From Endomychus coccineus (lineage: Eukaryota > Arthropoda > Insecta > Coleoptera > Endomychidae): 64,000 bases of DNA. A program made the translations under genes and the position numbers. Position 1 is the stretch's first letter; each line of letters begins with the position of its first letter. Below are positions 33,985-44,384 of this stretch, piece by piece. The stretch covers positions 12,191,282 to 12,255,281 of the forward strand of contig OY294068.1 in NCBI GenBank assembly GCA_958510875.1. Direction: 5' to 3'. The notes beneath the pieces were generated by a model, which saw nothing but the letters and a program-made list of their open reading frames with translations, had not been told where the DNA came from and searched no databases.

Positions 33985-34980
33985 CAAAAGTAAATAAACG
34001 CTAAAGGGTAGGATTCTGCATAGACTAATGTCTCTTATGGCCTCAAGAGGCATGTATGCACTGTCGCGTGGTGCTGGACATTCTACAAGGATATGAGAGG
34101 CATTTTCGTCCACCTTTTCGCATCTGCTACAACCTGGGTCATCAACAATGTCCATTAAGTATAGATGTTTATTCATATAAAGTGTCCTCTGAGGAGTTCT
34201 GTCATCAGTTTTAAGCCTCTTCTCCTCATAGAGAAAAGTATTTTCGAGCGTTTTGGGCGAGAACTTCGCGTTGTGGAGCTTTGCCTGCCTCATATCGGGA
34301 GCACTGCGCCAATCGGGGAGCCACTGTCTATCCAGTAGATCTCTAAGGATGTGGAGCCCAGCCCGGTGGTCGATGAGATTCCAATATCTGGAACTGGGCC
34401 AGGGAACGCCAAAGTGAGCTGGTAGCCATACTATCGGGCAGCTTATAGCAGTCCAATCCCAAATTTTGCCATGACTGTGAAGCACGGGCGCACTGGCCCA
34501 GATCAGCAAACTGATGCGCCATACTCGCAGCCACTGTCTTAATTATTTTCTATCAATAGTTGATGAATGATGTACTGACATTGTTGAAATGCCAATGGGA
34601 TATAAATGCACTTACGTTTACAGCAAGCTTGTATCGAAATCAATCGCTGTATCTAACTAAATGATTCAGGGTCCCCCTGCACTCCAAAATAAGCCTAGAA
34701 GCCGCTCGGCTGTCGGTGTCGATATATAGCCGCATACCTCGGTAGTTTAGTCTCAGGTTTTCCAAGGCACCTAGGGGAACTGAAAGCTCCCTTCTGGATA
34801 TGCACGAGTAAATTCCCGGTTCCGCTAGACTCGCCAGTCTTGGATTCGTCCGTGAAGCAAACGAGTCCTCCTGACGGTAGGGGTCCGGAATCCTTGTTTT
34901 ATCAGTCTATCCTCTGGGTTATGGGACGTCTGGTGTTCGGAACCTGAAAGGCGGCACTATCGCATCCTGCTTCATTGAGA
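33985..34980 (-). pseudogene. LINE RNase H to C-terminal knuckle, Z3
   Basis: Read on the minus strand. The RNase H domain begins near 34865 (CFTDESKTGESSGTG) and after a frame change continues as GIYSCISRRELSVPLGALENLR and LYIDTDSRAASRLILECRGTL (34670-34800), where the D in IDTDS is a metal-binding residue. After a short decayed gap the frame 33970-34509 carries the linker (LRDLLDRQWLPDWRSAP) and ends with NKHLYLMDIVDDPGCSRCEK and ENASHILVECP, the knuckle shared with the copy at 21.9 kb. At the domain start the usual TDGSK is TDESK. No RT remains. Confidence 0.75.
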
Positions 34981-34989
34981 TCGGGCAGC

Positions 34990-35425
34990 GTCCAGCAGCC
35001 TACGATAATTCATGTATTATTATTAAATTAAATAATAATATAAACTTATCAAAATGAAATATATAAATTTTAGAAATACTTTTAGATAAAATGATGAATT
35101 ATTTTATAAAATAAATTCTTATTATGATCATCACTGTCTCATTTTCATTATATCTTCAACTCAGCTATGATTTACTCGAATATCATCGTAGGGGTGAGAA
35201 ATTTACAAAAATGGTTTTTTTTGTAGAAAATATAATTCAAGACTTGGAGATTTCGTGTCATTTTCACCCCAATGGGTGGGGTTGGGGTTCCCAAGAGGTT
35301 TTATGATGTATGAATGATCCTGAGAACCTCCTGAAGCTAATGCAAAAAAAAATTTTTGGTTCGAACCTACATGTTTTTTTTTATTATAGCTAAAATCCCG
35401 GTTCACAGCCTGGACTAAAGGTTGT
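34990..35425. other. No gene recognised
   Basis: A run of AAT-rich sequence (35000-35110), then a stretch around 35170-35340 that looks like a decayed repeat, with GTGGGGTTGGGGTTCCC at 35276. No coding evidence. Confidence 0.35.
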
Positions 35426-35427
35426 CA

Positions 35428-35600
35428 TCATTAGCAGTTTTACTGGATCTAAACTAAGTCACTCTTACCAAAAGTTATTCGAACCTAAACAATATGACAT
35501 ATGCACTAGAAAAAACTCGAACTAACATAACTGTTATCTTGAGAGCAAACACAACCTTCGATCATTGAATCAAAGTGGGAACCGTCAAGTCCAATGCATA
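35428..35600 (-). pseudogene. LINE fragment, second copy of the RH1 family
   Basis: Matches 24973-25160 over its length, sharing ATCATTAGCAGTTT, ACTGGATCTAAAC, ACTGTTATCTTG and AATCAAAGTGGGAACC or close variants. It is identified only through that paralogue, which is joined to an RNase H remnant. Confidence 0.65.
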
Positions 35601-35601
35601 C

Positions 35602-35905
35602 TTAAACCACTTGATTGGGTGAAGTGATAATAGCGAGATGTTTATTAAATAATTTCTTAATATGCAACGGTATCACATTAAAAAGTTTCGAACTCAGATA
35701 CACATGACTTCTGTAACCTATAATATTATTTGAAACTGGAGTTTCAATATTCCTCTTCCTCGTACCACATATGGATCTGTAATATCTGGACAAAATGGAC
35801 AGTTTTAATGAAGGACTATACGCTCTTCCAAAGAAGAATTTATTAAATTGAATAAGGCTTCCTCTCAAGGTTCCTCTACACGTAGTGAATTTACATCTTA
35901 TTCAT
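35602..35905 (-). pseudogene. LINE ORF2 C-terminal fragment, J3
   Basis: The minus-strand frame 35602-35868 (88 residues) reads FFFGRAYSPSLKLSILSRYYRSICGTRKRNIETPVSNN, then SHVYLSSKLFNVIPLHIKKLF. The final ...LFN-x-(I/L)P-x-x-I... pattern closes the polyprotein of many Jockey/RTE-type LINEs. No catalytic part is present. Confidence 0.55.
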
Positions 35906-36029
35906 CTGGACTATTTTCATTGGAAAGATGAAGAGAATGTCTCGTAAAAATTTTTTATCAAGTAATTTGAAGTAGAAAAAGAAACACTATACGAATTATC
36001 CGAGGAATCGTCATTGTTTTCATTTGTAG

Positions 36030-36190
36030 ATTTATCTTCTATTATGTTAGCATAAGTCCTGTACAGCACTCATGTTCTTTCACACGAGTAACTACTGTAC
36101 GACCTGTTTCACCAATATAGACTTCACCGCAAGAATGCTATAAACACCTTCTGAGTGAAGAGGAGGGAGGGGATCTTTGATCGGTTTGTG
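36030..36190 (-). pseudogene. Penelope-like GIY-YIG fragment
   Basis: On the minus strand, KDPLPPLHSEGVYSI is followed after a frameshift by CGEVYIGETGRTVVTRVKEHE. This is the GIY-YIG nuclease core, with an intact Y-I-G, the catalytic arginine context (TGRTVVTR) and EH. It differs in sequence from the PLEs at 4.4 and 23.5 kb, so a second PLE lineage is present. No RT was found next to it. Confidence 0.75.
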
Positions 36191-36240
36191 GAAAACCGAG
36201 TAGAAATATTATGTTTTTTAAGGATCCAAGATTTCTTGTT

Positions 36241-36275
36241 TCAGTTTTCAGGAACTTTTCACCTTGCTCTCATAC
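36241..36275. repeat. Solo mariner-type TIR-like sequence
   Basis: TTTTCAGGAACTTTTCACCT and the following TGCTCTC resemble the right end of the deleted mariner at 53.5 kb (TTTTTCAGAGACTTTTCACC). No partner end was found nearby. Confidence 0.4.
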
Positions 36276-36710
36276 ATTATGTAATTAATTATCAAGTTTA
36301 TATGGCAGTTCATATGTTTTGTATTGATTATATCTCCAGATTCTATTTGGTTTATGCATTTACAGTTTCTATCTACATTTCGGATGCTATCAAATGTAAG
36401 CTCTTCGGATTGTTAGGTACCGTACAAAACATCCCCGAAACATCAAATGAATACATAGTTCTACTGAGGAAAACTACTCAGTTGTCGAAATACGTAATCT
36501 GAGTTCTAAATATCAAGGAGGTTTTTGAGTACCTTCGTTTAATGTTTTTGTGTTAGCCACAGCTTTTGTAGCCCTATTAATTTCAAAACACTCCAGTCTT
36601 GTTAACATTTCATTTTGTTCATAATTTACATTTGCCAAATTAAATATCATGCGTTGTTTATATACGCAATAAATTGATCAATTATTCTGACTGATCCGTT
36701 TTTCTTTCAG

Positions 36711-36933
36711 CTAGTGGGTGAGGTCTATGGAAAGGCCTGGTGAAGGAGGTGAAGAGTCGCCACCAGGTCTGGAGGCTATGTGGGGCATGGAAACAGGTGC
36801 AGAATGTGACTGCCCAGGACCTCCTCCAGAGTTCCTCTTACCTCCACCACCTAGACCTCCCATCCTTCAACCTGCTGATGCCATTCTATGTACCGAAGAT
36901 TCGCTACCGATTGAAACTTGCGACTCACTACCC
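36711..36933 (+). CDS. Candidate first coding exon, proline-rich, unknown host gene
   Basis: Bounded by a strong acceptor (TTTTTCTTTCAG, ending 36710) and a strong donor (CCC|GTAAGTAG at 36934). After 16 bp of leader the ATG at 36727 opens exactly 69 codons that end in phase 0 at the donor: MERPGEGGEESPPGLEAMWG, then an acidic cysteine-containing part (ETGAECDCPG), then a proline-rich run (GPPPEFLLPPPPRPPILQP) and CTEDSLPIETCDSLP. The other two frames have stops early in the exon. GC content is far above the flanking introns. A TAG lies in the same frame just after the acceptor, so translation should start inside this exon. Proline-rich tracts of this kind often bind SH3, WW or EVH1 domains, but no family is recognised. 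Later exons must lie beyond at least 27 kb of repeat-filled sequence, or I missed them. Confidence 0.5.
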
Positions 36934-36939
36934 GTAAGT

Positions 36940-37428
36940 AGTATTTGCTATTCTAATCCGTCTGCTGGGAGATGAAAGGAAATAATACAAAACAGTTTAC
37001 TTAATGAGATATACCCATCAATTTCAATACTTTAAATAATGAGTACACCCTTGAAGTATTTCAAGTAACAACTAATGCAGTTTGACATAATCCTGGTATA
37101 TTAGCCGACCATTTGAAAAGGGTCCCGACCAATTAAGGTAACAATTGGACATCCCCTTGAAATTACTAAGCGCTTCGACCTTTTTCTGAAACTCATTTTA
37201 GTAATTCCTGGGATAATGTCTAAATCAAGGTTGAGAAGATTTAAATCAGTTCATCAAAATCCGTTATTGAAATAATGTGTTTTTAAATTTTTTAAATGAT
37301 TATTTACATTTAAAAACTATCCAGTACAAATAGAGAAACTAACCTAAAAGTAAAACTTACGTAAAGTACAAATCGAGCTCCTAATACACGTTAATAATGG
37401 GAAAACATCTTCATAATTATTTATTCCG
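36940..37428. other. No feature seen
   Basis: AT-rich sequence between the candidate exon and the 1.92-kb repeat. If the exon is real, this is the start of its downstream intron. Confidence 0.35.
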
Positions 37429-38905
37429 TAATTTAGAAGATTTTGCTTGTGCTTTAGAACAATCATTATAATGTTTTAATTTTACAATATGCATTTGTTT
37501 ACAATTTTATTAAATAGTAAATAGAGCGTCATACATGCACTATATTACCATGCACGTGTCCTTGTTTACATTTACTGCCAGTTGGGTTCGAACGAACGCC
37601 CAAAATGCAAATTTTCAAAAAATTGCTTGTTTTCAATCATGTTTTTGTGAACCTTGATCTAAATGGTCACGTACGTACAATAATTGTAAATTAATAGAAA
37701 TTTCACATTCGGCTCATCATCTATCTATCGGAGGATTTACCTAACATATTACCGAAGCGATTCATCTCAACATGTCTACTCCGTACTAAAGTGAAACTAT
37801 GATAATCGTTGAATTACAAGTTAATTAGGTATGTTGGATCTCTAGTAGGTACTGTAAATTGATGATTTGCAGCTTTACGTACACTTTCTCTATAATATTT
37901 GTTCATTAAGTCATTGACAAAGTTGTTCTCATACCCCCGATGATTTTATAGCTTCGGGGCACGTATATGAAGGCGAAAAATACTTTGATTACTAGTTTAT
38001 TGTGAGCCTTTCATTGGATGTTAAATATCAAAATCCATTACATAACATGCTGGAGTTGATCGAAAGAGAATACTTACGTTACAAATTTATGTGTCAGGCA
38101 CTAAAAGTTTGGAGGACAACCAAAGGAAAAATCTGAGTCGCTCGTACACATCTAAAGTTGTCCCCGGATTGGCTCAACAATGGGTGTAAAGTACGAAAAA
38201 TTTTACAGTTGAAATTTCTTCTTTTGGGGGTTCAGCGCCGCTAGCATTGAAACTCATTAGAGCCATATTATTTGTTTCAAAAAATCAAATATGCCTTGGA
38301 AAATTACGAAATAGTAATTTTTCTTCCTGATAAAGTGCATTTCTTCTGTAAAAGATTGGGCAAAATGTGAAATCTTTTTTGAAATAAAAAATGATTGCCA
38401 TATAAAGGATTTGAAAGTTCGTAACAATGAAAAGTCCCTAGAATGTATCAAAGTTTTACACCTCATTAAGATTCCATCTCGACTTCCATTTATTTGCATA
38501 GTGTGCTATGGGTATAACAAAATAAATATAGAATTACGCTGTTACAATTATCAGACATATTTAGTACATTATAAATAAAACATAATCAATATTATATGAC
38601 AAGATCTATAAATTTAATCGATTAAACCACCCAACATATTTTGATCACGATTTTGCTTAGAAAATAGTGGAATGCATGATAACTTGAAAATTTTAATTTT
38701 AAAATTATTGTGCATGAATCAATTTGCCAAAAAGCAGAATCGTGCAAAAAATATTGAGATAGTTTAATCCATTCAAATTTATAGGTTAACTAGTACGGAA
38801 ATCGTAAATTGAGTTCCATCTCCATATTCCTACGTGAATGCAGTCTCACTGATAAAATCATACTACATAAATTGAGTCCCACTGATAAAATCCTACTACG
38901 TAAAT

Positions 38906-39255
38906 AGATTAGCGCGATTACAATATTTATATTCTATATCAACAAAGTTAGATTAGTAGGTTAGGTTAGGTTAGGTAAGAAAGAAAGGTGGTACAATAAA
39001 TAATCATTATTGGTTATTATGAGAGTTTTAAGATTAGCGCGATTACAATATTTGCATTACATATCAACAAAATTAGGATGGTAGGTCAGGTTAGGTAAGG
39101 TAAGTTTAGAAGCAAAGGGGGTTTAATAAACAATCATTATTGGTTATTATGAGAGTGTTAAGATCACTGCGATTGAAATATTTGCATTCTATATCAATAA
39201 AGTTAGGATGGTAGGTGTTAGGTGTTAGGTGTTAGGTTAGGTAAGGTAAGGTTGG
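38906..39255. repeat. Three 125-130-bp subrepeats, each with a TTAGG tract
   Basis: Starts are near 38908 and 39033 (GATTAGCGCGATTACAATATT) and 39163 (GATCACTGCGATTGAAATATT). Each continues through ATATCAA.AAAGTTAG into a TTAGG-like tract. After the first two tracts comes AA.CAATCATTATTGGTTATT or a close variant. Unit B has the same three at about 40828, 40953 and 41083. The sequence after 41579 matches the post-tract part once more, as a fourth degraded copy. Confidence 0.85.
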
Positions 39256-39348
39256 GTTAGGTTAGGTTAGGTTAGGTTAGGTTAGGTTAGGTTAGGTTAG
39301 GTTAGGTTAGGTTAGGTTAGGTTAGGTTAGGTTAGGTTAGGTTAGGTT
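39208..39348 (+). repeat. Interstitial TTAGG array, unit A
   Basis: Degenerate GTGTTAG and GTAAG units lead into about 18 perfect GTTAG (TTAGG) repeats at 39256-39345. TTAGG is the canonical insect telomere repeat. The G-rich strand is the plus strand. Confidence 0.95.
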
Positions 39349-41304
39349 TAATTTAGAAGATTTTGCTTGTGCTTTAGAACAATCATTATAATGTTTTAAT
39401 TTTACAATATGCATTTGTTTACAATTTTATTAAATAGTAAATAGAGCGTCATACATGCACTATATTACCATGCACGTGTCCTTGTTTACATTTACTGCCA
39501 GTTGGGTTCGAACGAACGCCCAAAATGCAAATTTTCAAAAAATTGCTTGTTTTCAATCATGTTTTTGTGAACCTTGATCTAAATGGTCACGTACGTACAA
39601 TAATTGTAAATTAATAGAAATTTCACATTCGGCTCATCATCTATCTATCGGAGGATCTACCTAACATATTACCGAAGCGATTCATCTCAACATGTCTACT
39701 CCGTACTAAAGTGAAACTATGATAATCGTTGAATTACAAGTTAATTAGGTATGTTGGATCTCTAGTAGGTACTGTAAATTGATGATTTGCAGCTTTACGT
39801 ACACTTTCTCTATAATATTTGTTCATTAAGTCATTGACAAAGTTGTTCTCATACCCCCGATGATTTTATAGCTTCGGGGCACGTATATGAAGGCGAAAAA
39901 TACTTTGATTACTAGTTTATTGTGAGCCTTTCATTGGATGTTAAATATCAAAATCCATTACATAACATGCTGGAGTTGATCGAAAGAGAATACTTACGTT
40001 ACAAATTTATGTGTCAGGCACTAAAAGTTTGGAGGACAACCAAAGGAAAAATCTGAGTCGCTCGTACACATCTAAAGTTGTCCCCGGATTGGCTCAACAA
40101 TGGGTGTAAACTACGAAAAATTTTACAGTTGAAATTTCTTCTTTTGGGGGTTCAGCGCCGCTAGCATTGAAACTCATTAGAGCCATATTATTTGTTTCAA
40201 AAAATCAAATATGCCTTGGAAAATTACGAAATAGTAATTTTTCTTCCTGATAAAGTGCATTTCTTCTGTAAAAGATTGGGCAAAATGTGAAATCTTTTTT
40301 GAAATAAAAAATGATTGCCATATAAAGGATTTGAAAGTTCGTAACAATGAAAAGTCCCTAGAATGTATCAAAGTTTTACACCTCATTAAGATTCCATCTC
40401 GACTTCCATTTATTTGCATAGTGTGCTATGGGTATAACAAAATAAATATAGAATTACGCTGTTACAATTATCAGACATATTTAGTACATTATAAATAAAA
40501 CATAATCAATATTATATGACAAGATCTATAAATTTAATCGATTAAACCACCCAACATATTTTGATCACGATTTTGCTTAGAAAATAGTGGAATGCATGAT
40601 AACTTGAAAATTTTAATTTTAAAATTATTGTGCATGAATCAATTTGCCAAAAAGCAGAATCGTGCAAAAAATATTGAGATAGTTTAATCCATTCAAATTT
40701 ATAGGTTAACTAGTACGGAAATCGTAAATTGAGTTCCATCTCCATATTCCTACGTGAATGCAGTCTCACTGATAAAATCATACTACATAAATTGAGTCCC
40801 ACTGATAAAATCCTACTACGTAAATAGATTAGCGCGATTACAATATTTATATTCTATATCAACAAAGTTAGATTAGTAGGTTAGGTTAGGTTAGGTAAGA
40901 AAGAAAGGTGGTACAATAAATAATCATTATTGGTTATTATGAGAGTTTTAAGATTAGCGCGATTACAATATTTGCATTACATATCAACAAAATTAGGATG
41001 GTAGGTCAGGTTAGGTAAGGTAAGTTTAGAAGCAAAGGGGGTTTAATAAACAATCATTATTGGTTATTATGAGAGTGTTAAGATCACTGCGATTGAAATA
41101 TTTGCATTCTATATCAATAAAGTTAGGATGGTAGGTGTTAGGTGTTAGGTTAGGTAAGGTAAGGTTGGGTTAGGTTAGGTTAGTTTAGGTTAGGTTAGGT
41201 TAGGTTAGGTTAGGTTAGGTTAGGTTAGGTTAGGTTAGGTTAGGTTAGGTTAGGTTAGGTTAGGTTAGGTTATGTTAGGTTAGGTTAGGTTAGGTTAGGT
41301 TAGG
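39349..41304. repeat. 1.92-kb tandem unit B, with longer TTAGG array
   Basis: Second copy of the preceding unit. Its terminal array is longer and slightly impure (TTAGT and TTATG variants), and it has two GTGTTAG units where A has three. The near identity of the rest argues for recent duplication, or for homogenisation as in satellites. Confidence 0.93.
41130..41304 (+). repeat. Interstitial TTAGG array, unit B
   Basis: About 27 TTAGG repeats with two point variants, in the same orientation as array A. It is interrupted at 41305 by an inserted sequence and resumes at 41559-41579 with four more repeats. Confidence 0.95.
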
Positions 41305-41558
41305 AAAAAAGAAGAAGAAGAATAAGACGACGATTTAAATCGGTCACAACCCACAGAGCGAAAACATAAAGAAACATCCAACGAGACAACAATCCATATC
41401 CTGAAGTTATGCGAAGAGCGGTTCCGGGATATGGATGAAGAAAGGAGAGGTTTTAGCAGGTATGCTCATTCGTGAGTGAGTCCTGCACTACCGAATAGTG
41501 ATAGATCAAAGCTATCGGTGTGCATCAAGCATTTCCTCTCCACAGAAAAAAAAAAAAA
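41305..41558 (+). mobile_element. Poly(A)-tailed insertion inside the TTAGG array
   Basis: A 254-bp unique segment with TTAGG repeats on both sides, ending in 13 A (41546-41558) directly against GGTTAGG. A 3' poly(A) tail at the junction means insertion by target-primed reverse transcription, as for LINEs and SINEs. In moths, R1-clade LINEs of the TRAS and SART families insert specifically in TTAGG, so a 5'-truncated element of that kind is one candidate. A SINE is the other, since no coding sequence is visible. The 5' end is A/G-rich (AAAAAAGAAGAAGAAGAA). Confidence 0.7.
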
Positions 41559-41579
41559 GGTTAGGTTAGGTTAGGTTAG

Positions 41580-43290
41580 AAACAAAGTCGGTACAGTAAA
41601 CCATCATCATTTGCATGGCCGGGATTGACTACCGCCGACCGCGAAGCATTTGATTCAACATCACATGAGCTATTATTATACTTGCTCCAATGCCTTGCGA
41701 TACCAACCCTACTAGTGAGATGCAAAGAACATCTGTCCCCTCTTATTCAACATCTCACTGCTGCCGCTCTCCATTGCGTTAAGCTGAACTCGTGCATATT
41801 ACTCTGGACCACCGAACGACCGAAGGCATCAGATCACCCATTTATTTTACATCTCAAAATTTGAAAATACTTCTCTTATTATTATGATCACTTGAGAAGT
41901 GAATTATCAATTCTTACAAGTCATACATGATTTTTAGAAATAAATAACAGTATGATGAGGGAATACCCTATATATCATATTAAATACTAATTTTAGTACA
42001 ATTCAAGAACGGATTGTAAACTCGGTTAAAAATAAGTTAATAGCAATTATTGATGTATATAACTTTTATATAGAACAACACAGAAATATGTTAATGCGAT
42101 TTTTTCTAAACGTAATTTCTACCATAAAGTAAGTATTTTAGTTGTATCATCATTACCTAAAGAATAAACTAAAAAATATGAAATGTCTGTAGACACCGAA
42201 TCATTAAATCACTCCGCATCGTAAAAAAAGAGGGGTATAGACATTGCCCAATCAAAATCTTTTATTCAGGAAGGGAAAATCTCAAGTGCTTCAAAGAGTT
42301 AATTCTCTGCATAAGGAGCGAAATCCTATACAATATAGGTGTAAAATCACAATGGTACAGCTTTGAGAGACGAAAAATAAAGGAAACTTAACGAACAATT
42401 TGTGAAAAAGAGAATTTCAATACCAATTTGCAATTATTCCACGATTTTATTCTTTATACAGTAATTTGTTTCTTGTTCGGAACAGCTTGAGGAAATTCAA
42501 CAGCAACTGGATCGTTCAATTAAAAATAATTATAAACGTTCAAATTGTAGGCGGAACCGTGATTTCACAATTTAGACGTTTTTAAGGAAATTTTATACTT
42601 CACTTGTTCGCTCACAAATACTCTGACGCTTCCGAAGCTTTAAAAATTCCTTTTTCTTGATGAGCGTTACTGATTTTAATATACAAACTTAGAATTCAAA
42701 TTCTGAATGGAAATACTTGAAACTTCTTCTGTCCTTAATTAAAATACCTACAGGAATATAAGAGGACTGTTATTGGAATGTTGGGGATTTCCATATTTCT
42801 ATTTAATTCTCACTGAATTATTACAGTTAAATCATTCGGAAGAGGCAACAATTTCCATAATTGTCGTACTCATGCTATAGTTATTCCACTCTTCGCCGTT
42901 TCTACAAATAACTTCCGGAGAAGTTATTGTGAGCGCTCATAAATTGAGCTTTCAATGTTTGTACACCTACGCTAGAGCCCAGACTTTTTTGATTGCAATC
43001 ATATCGATACTTCAAATTCATCACGATGATATTTCCAGCACTATACTATAATCTCATACACACTTTATGATATTCCAGTAACACACTAATCAAATTATAT
43101 TATTACTAAGACTAAGTTCACCTAACGTGAACTCAATCATTTCAAATGGGACACGATGTAAATTTTCTCCTCGAAATATGCTGCTTGTTATTGGTTCATT
43201 CAGCCGTTTCAATACTTCAGTTGTCTGTCCAAAATGCTGGCTAGATTTCAGAGCTTAAATGGGATTCTCGCACATGGAGGTTGTAGGCAA
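41580..43290. other. Right flank of the TTAGG block, no gene
   Basis: The first 40 bases are a degraded subrepeat. Then comes an isolated, more GC-rich stretch (41615-41870) containing a 79-residue plus-strand ORF without domains, then AT-rich sequence. Confidence 0.4.
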
Positions 43291-43295
43291 ACGCG

Positions 43296-43510
43296 AGCAT
43301 ATTTAGTGGAAAGTATCCATTTCGGAAGTAAAGTTGTGGGTCCCATGTGTTGATATCACAACTTTATTCCAAAGCTCTTATGAATCGTATAAGCCAAGAG
43401 CGACGCGAGTAAATTCAGTTTAAAGATTCCATGTTTAAAGTAAAGTCGTGGGTCCCGTGCGAGAATATCACAACTTTATTCCAAAGCTCTTAACGTATAA
43501 ACCAAGAGCG
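43296..43510. repeat. Two diverged ~106-bp tandem repeats
   Basis: Unit 1 (about 43296-43405) and unit 2 (about 43406-43510) share GTGGGTCCC, ATATCACAACTTTATTCC and AAAGCTCTTA, and both end CCAAGAGC. The second leads straight into a LINE fragment, so the pair may be part of that insertion. Confidence 0.7.
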
Positions 43511-43514
43511 TCTT

Positions 43515-43690
43515 TACACCCTGCAGCTCCTCTAGTTCTACAAAGCACAGTTGCGACCTGTCCTTGATTACTGTTCACATATTTGTAGTTCAGCTCCCAA
43601 ACGTATGCTCAAGCCTCGGCTGAAGCTTTTACATTCTATTCAGAAGAGATTCGTCTGGTTTTCCTTAGATGTAGTCAAAATATAAGAAAA
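43515..43690 (+). pseudogene. LINE RT C-terminal fragment, F6
   Basis: The plus-strand reading gives FYKAQLRPVLDYCSHICSSAPKRMLKP and KLLHSIQKRFVWFSLD, the block that follows the RT thumb in the FADD LINE family (compare YKAQ..RP at 47.95 kb and LRLLDSIKRRAIRL at 26.05 kb). It is short and has no catalytic part. Confidence 0.7.
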
Positions 43691-43699
43691 AACATCCTA

Positions 43700-44380
43700 T
43701 CTGATGTCACTTATTTTGAAGTAGTAACAGTGTATAAACATAATAAAGAAAAATGTTCGTTTAACGTTCTATACATTTATAAGTCAATTTTCCCACATTG
43801 TGCCTAAGATGTCATTTATTCCAGTTAAACCAGTTTAGAGTTGGTGGTTCATGTACTCATCAATGTATTTATGCAACCCATTATAAATCCATTATATCTA
43901 AACATTAAGAAAGTCAAATTATGCATTCCAAAAATGTCATAATGTTATTGTCGTAAAATATTGATCACAATCCTTTACAATTTTATTCCTGTGGATTAAT
44001 GTTATTCAAAAATGATAATTATAGTCATTATATTTCTATGATATGATTCATATGATTATCAATAGAAACGTTGAACGTTTTAATTTATTGCTTCCGAAAA
44101 AAATTTGTTTATTAGTATATCTTCCACTAAAATCAATTTGACCTCAAAATATTCTTCAATTCAAAATTCCATGAAGGTACGTGAAGTTGGAAATATTCCA
44201 ACATTCAATATAATCACATAAAATTTCGAGTTAAAGTAATTGAGAAACAGAAATATATGTTTGAAACATTAAACATTGGTAAATTCTTCTAACAAAGCGA
44301 TAATAGTGAAATTATTTTTTCTGGAACATATATGAATAATCATACATACAGGAAGTTCGCTTTCAACTCCCTAAACTTAT
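43700..44380. other. No gene recognised
   Basis: AT-rich, without ORFs of interest. Confidence 0.35.
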
Positions 44381-44384
44381 CTGC

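Larger units (their letters stand above)
37429..39348. repeat. 1.92-kb tandem unit A, ending in TTAGG array
   Basis: Repeated directly afterwards with an exact offset of 1920 bp. I noticed only two substitutions (near 37737/39657 and 38188/40108) outside the TTAGG arrays. The unit starts at TAATTTAGAAGATTTTGC and ends in (TTAGG)n. The left border at 37429 has no TTAGG, whereas the A/B junction lies inside the array, so the duplication seems to have joined array sequence to the unit start. The 80-residue minus-strand ORF (38257-38499) is duplicated with it and has no domain. Confidence 0.93.

Noticed and set aside
38257..38499. Identical 80-residue ORFs at 38257 and 40177
   Set aside because: They are carried along by the 1.92-kb duplication; no domain, AT-rich composition, no start context.
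38906..41304. CRISPR-like regular repeats
   Set aside because: Repeat size and spacing are not those of a CRISPR array; the units are TTAGG arrays and eukaryotic satellite-like repeats.
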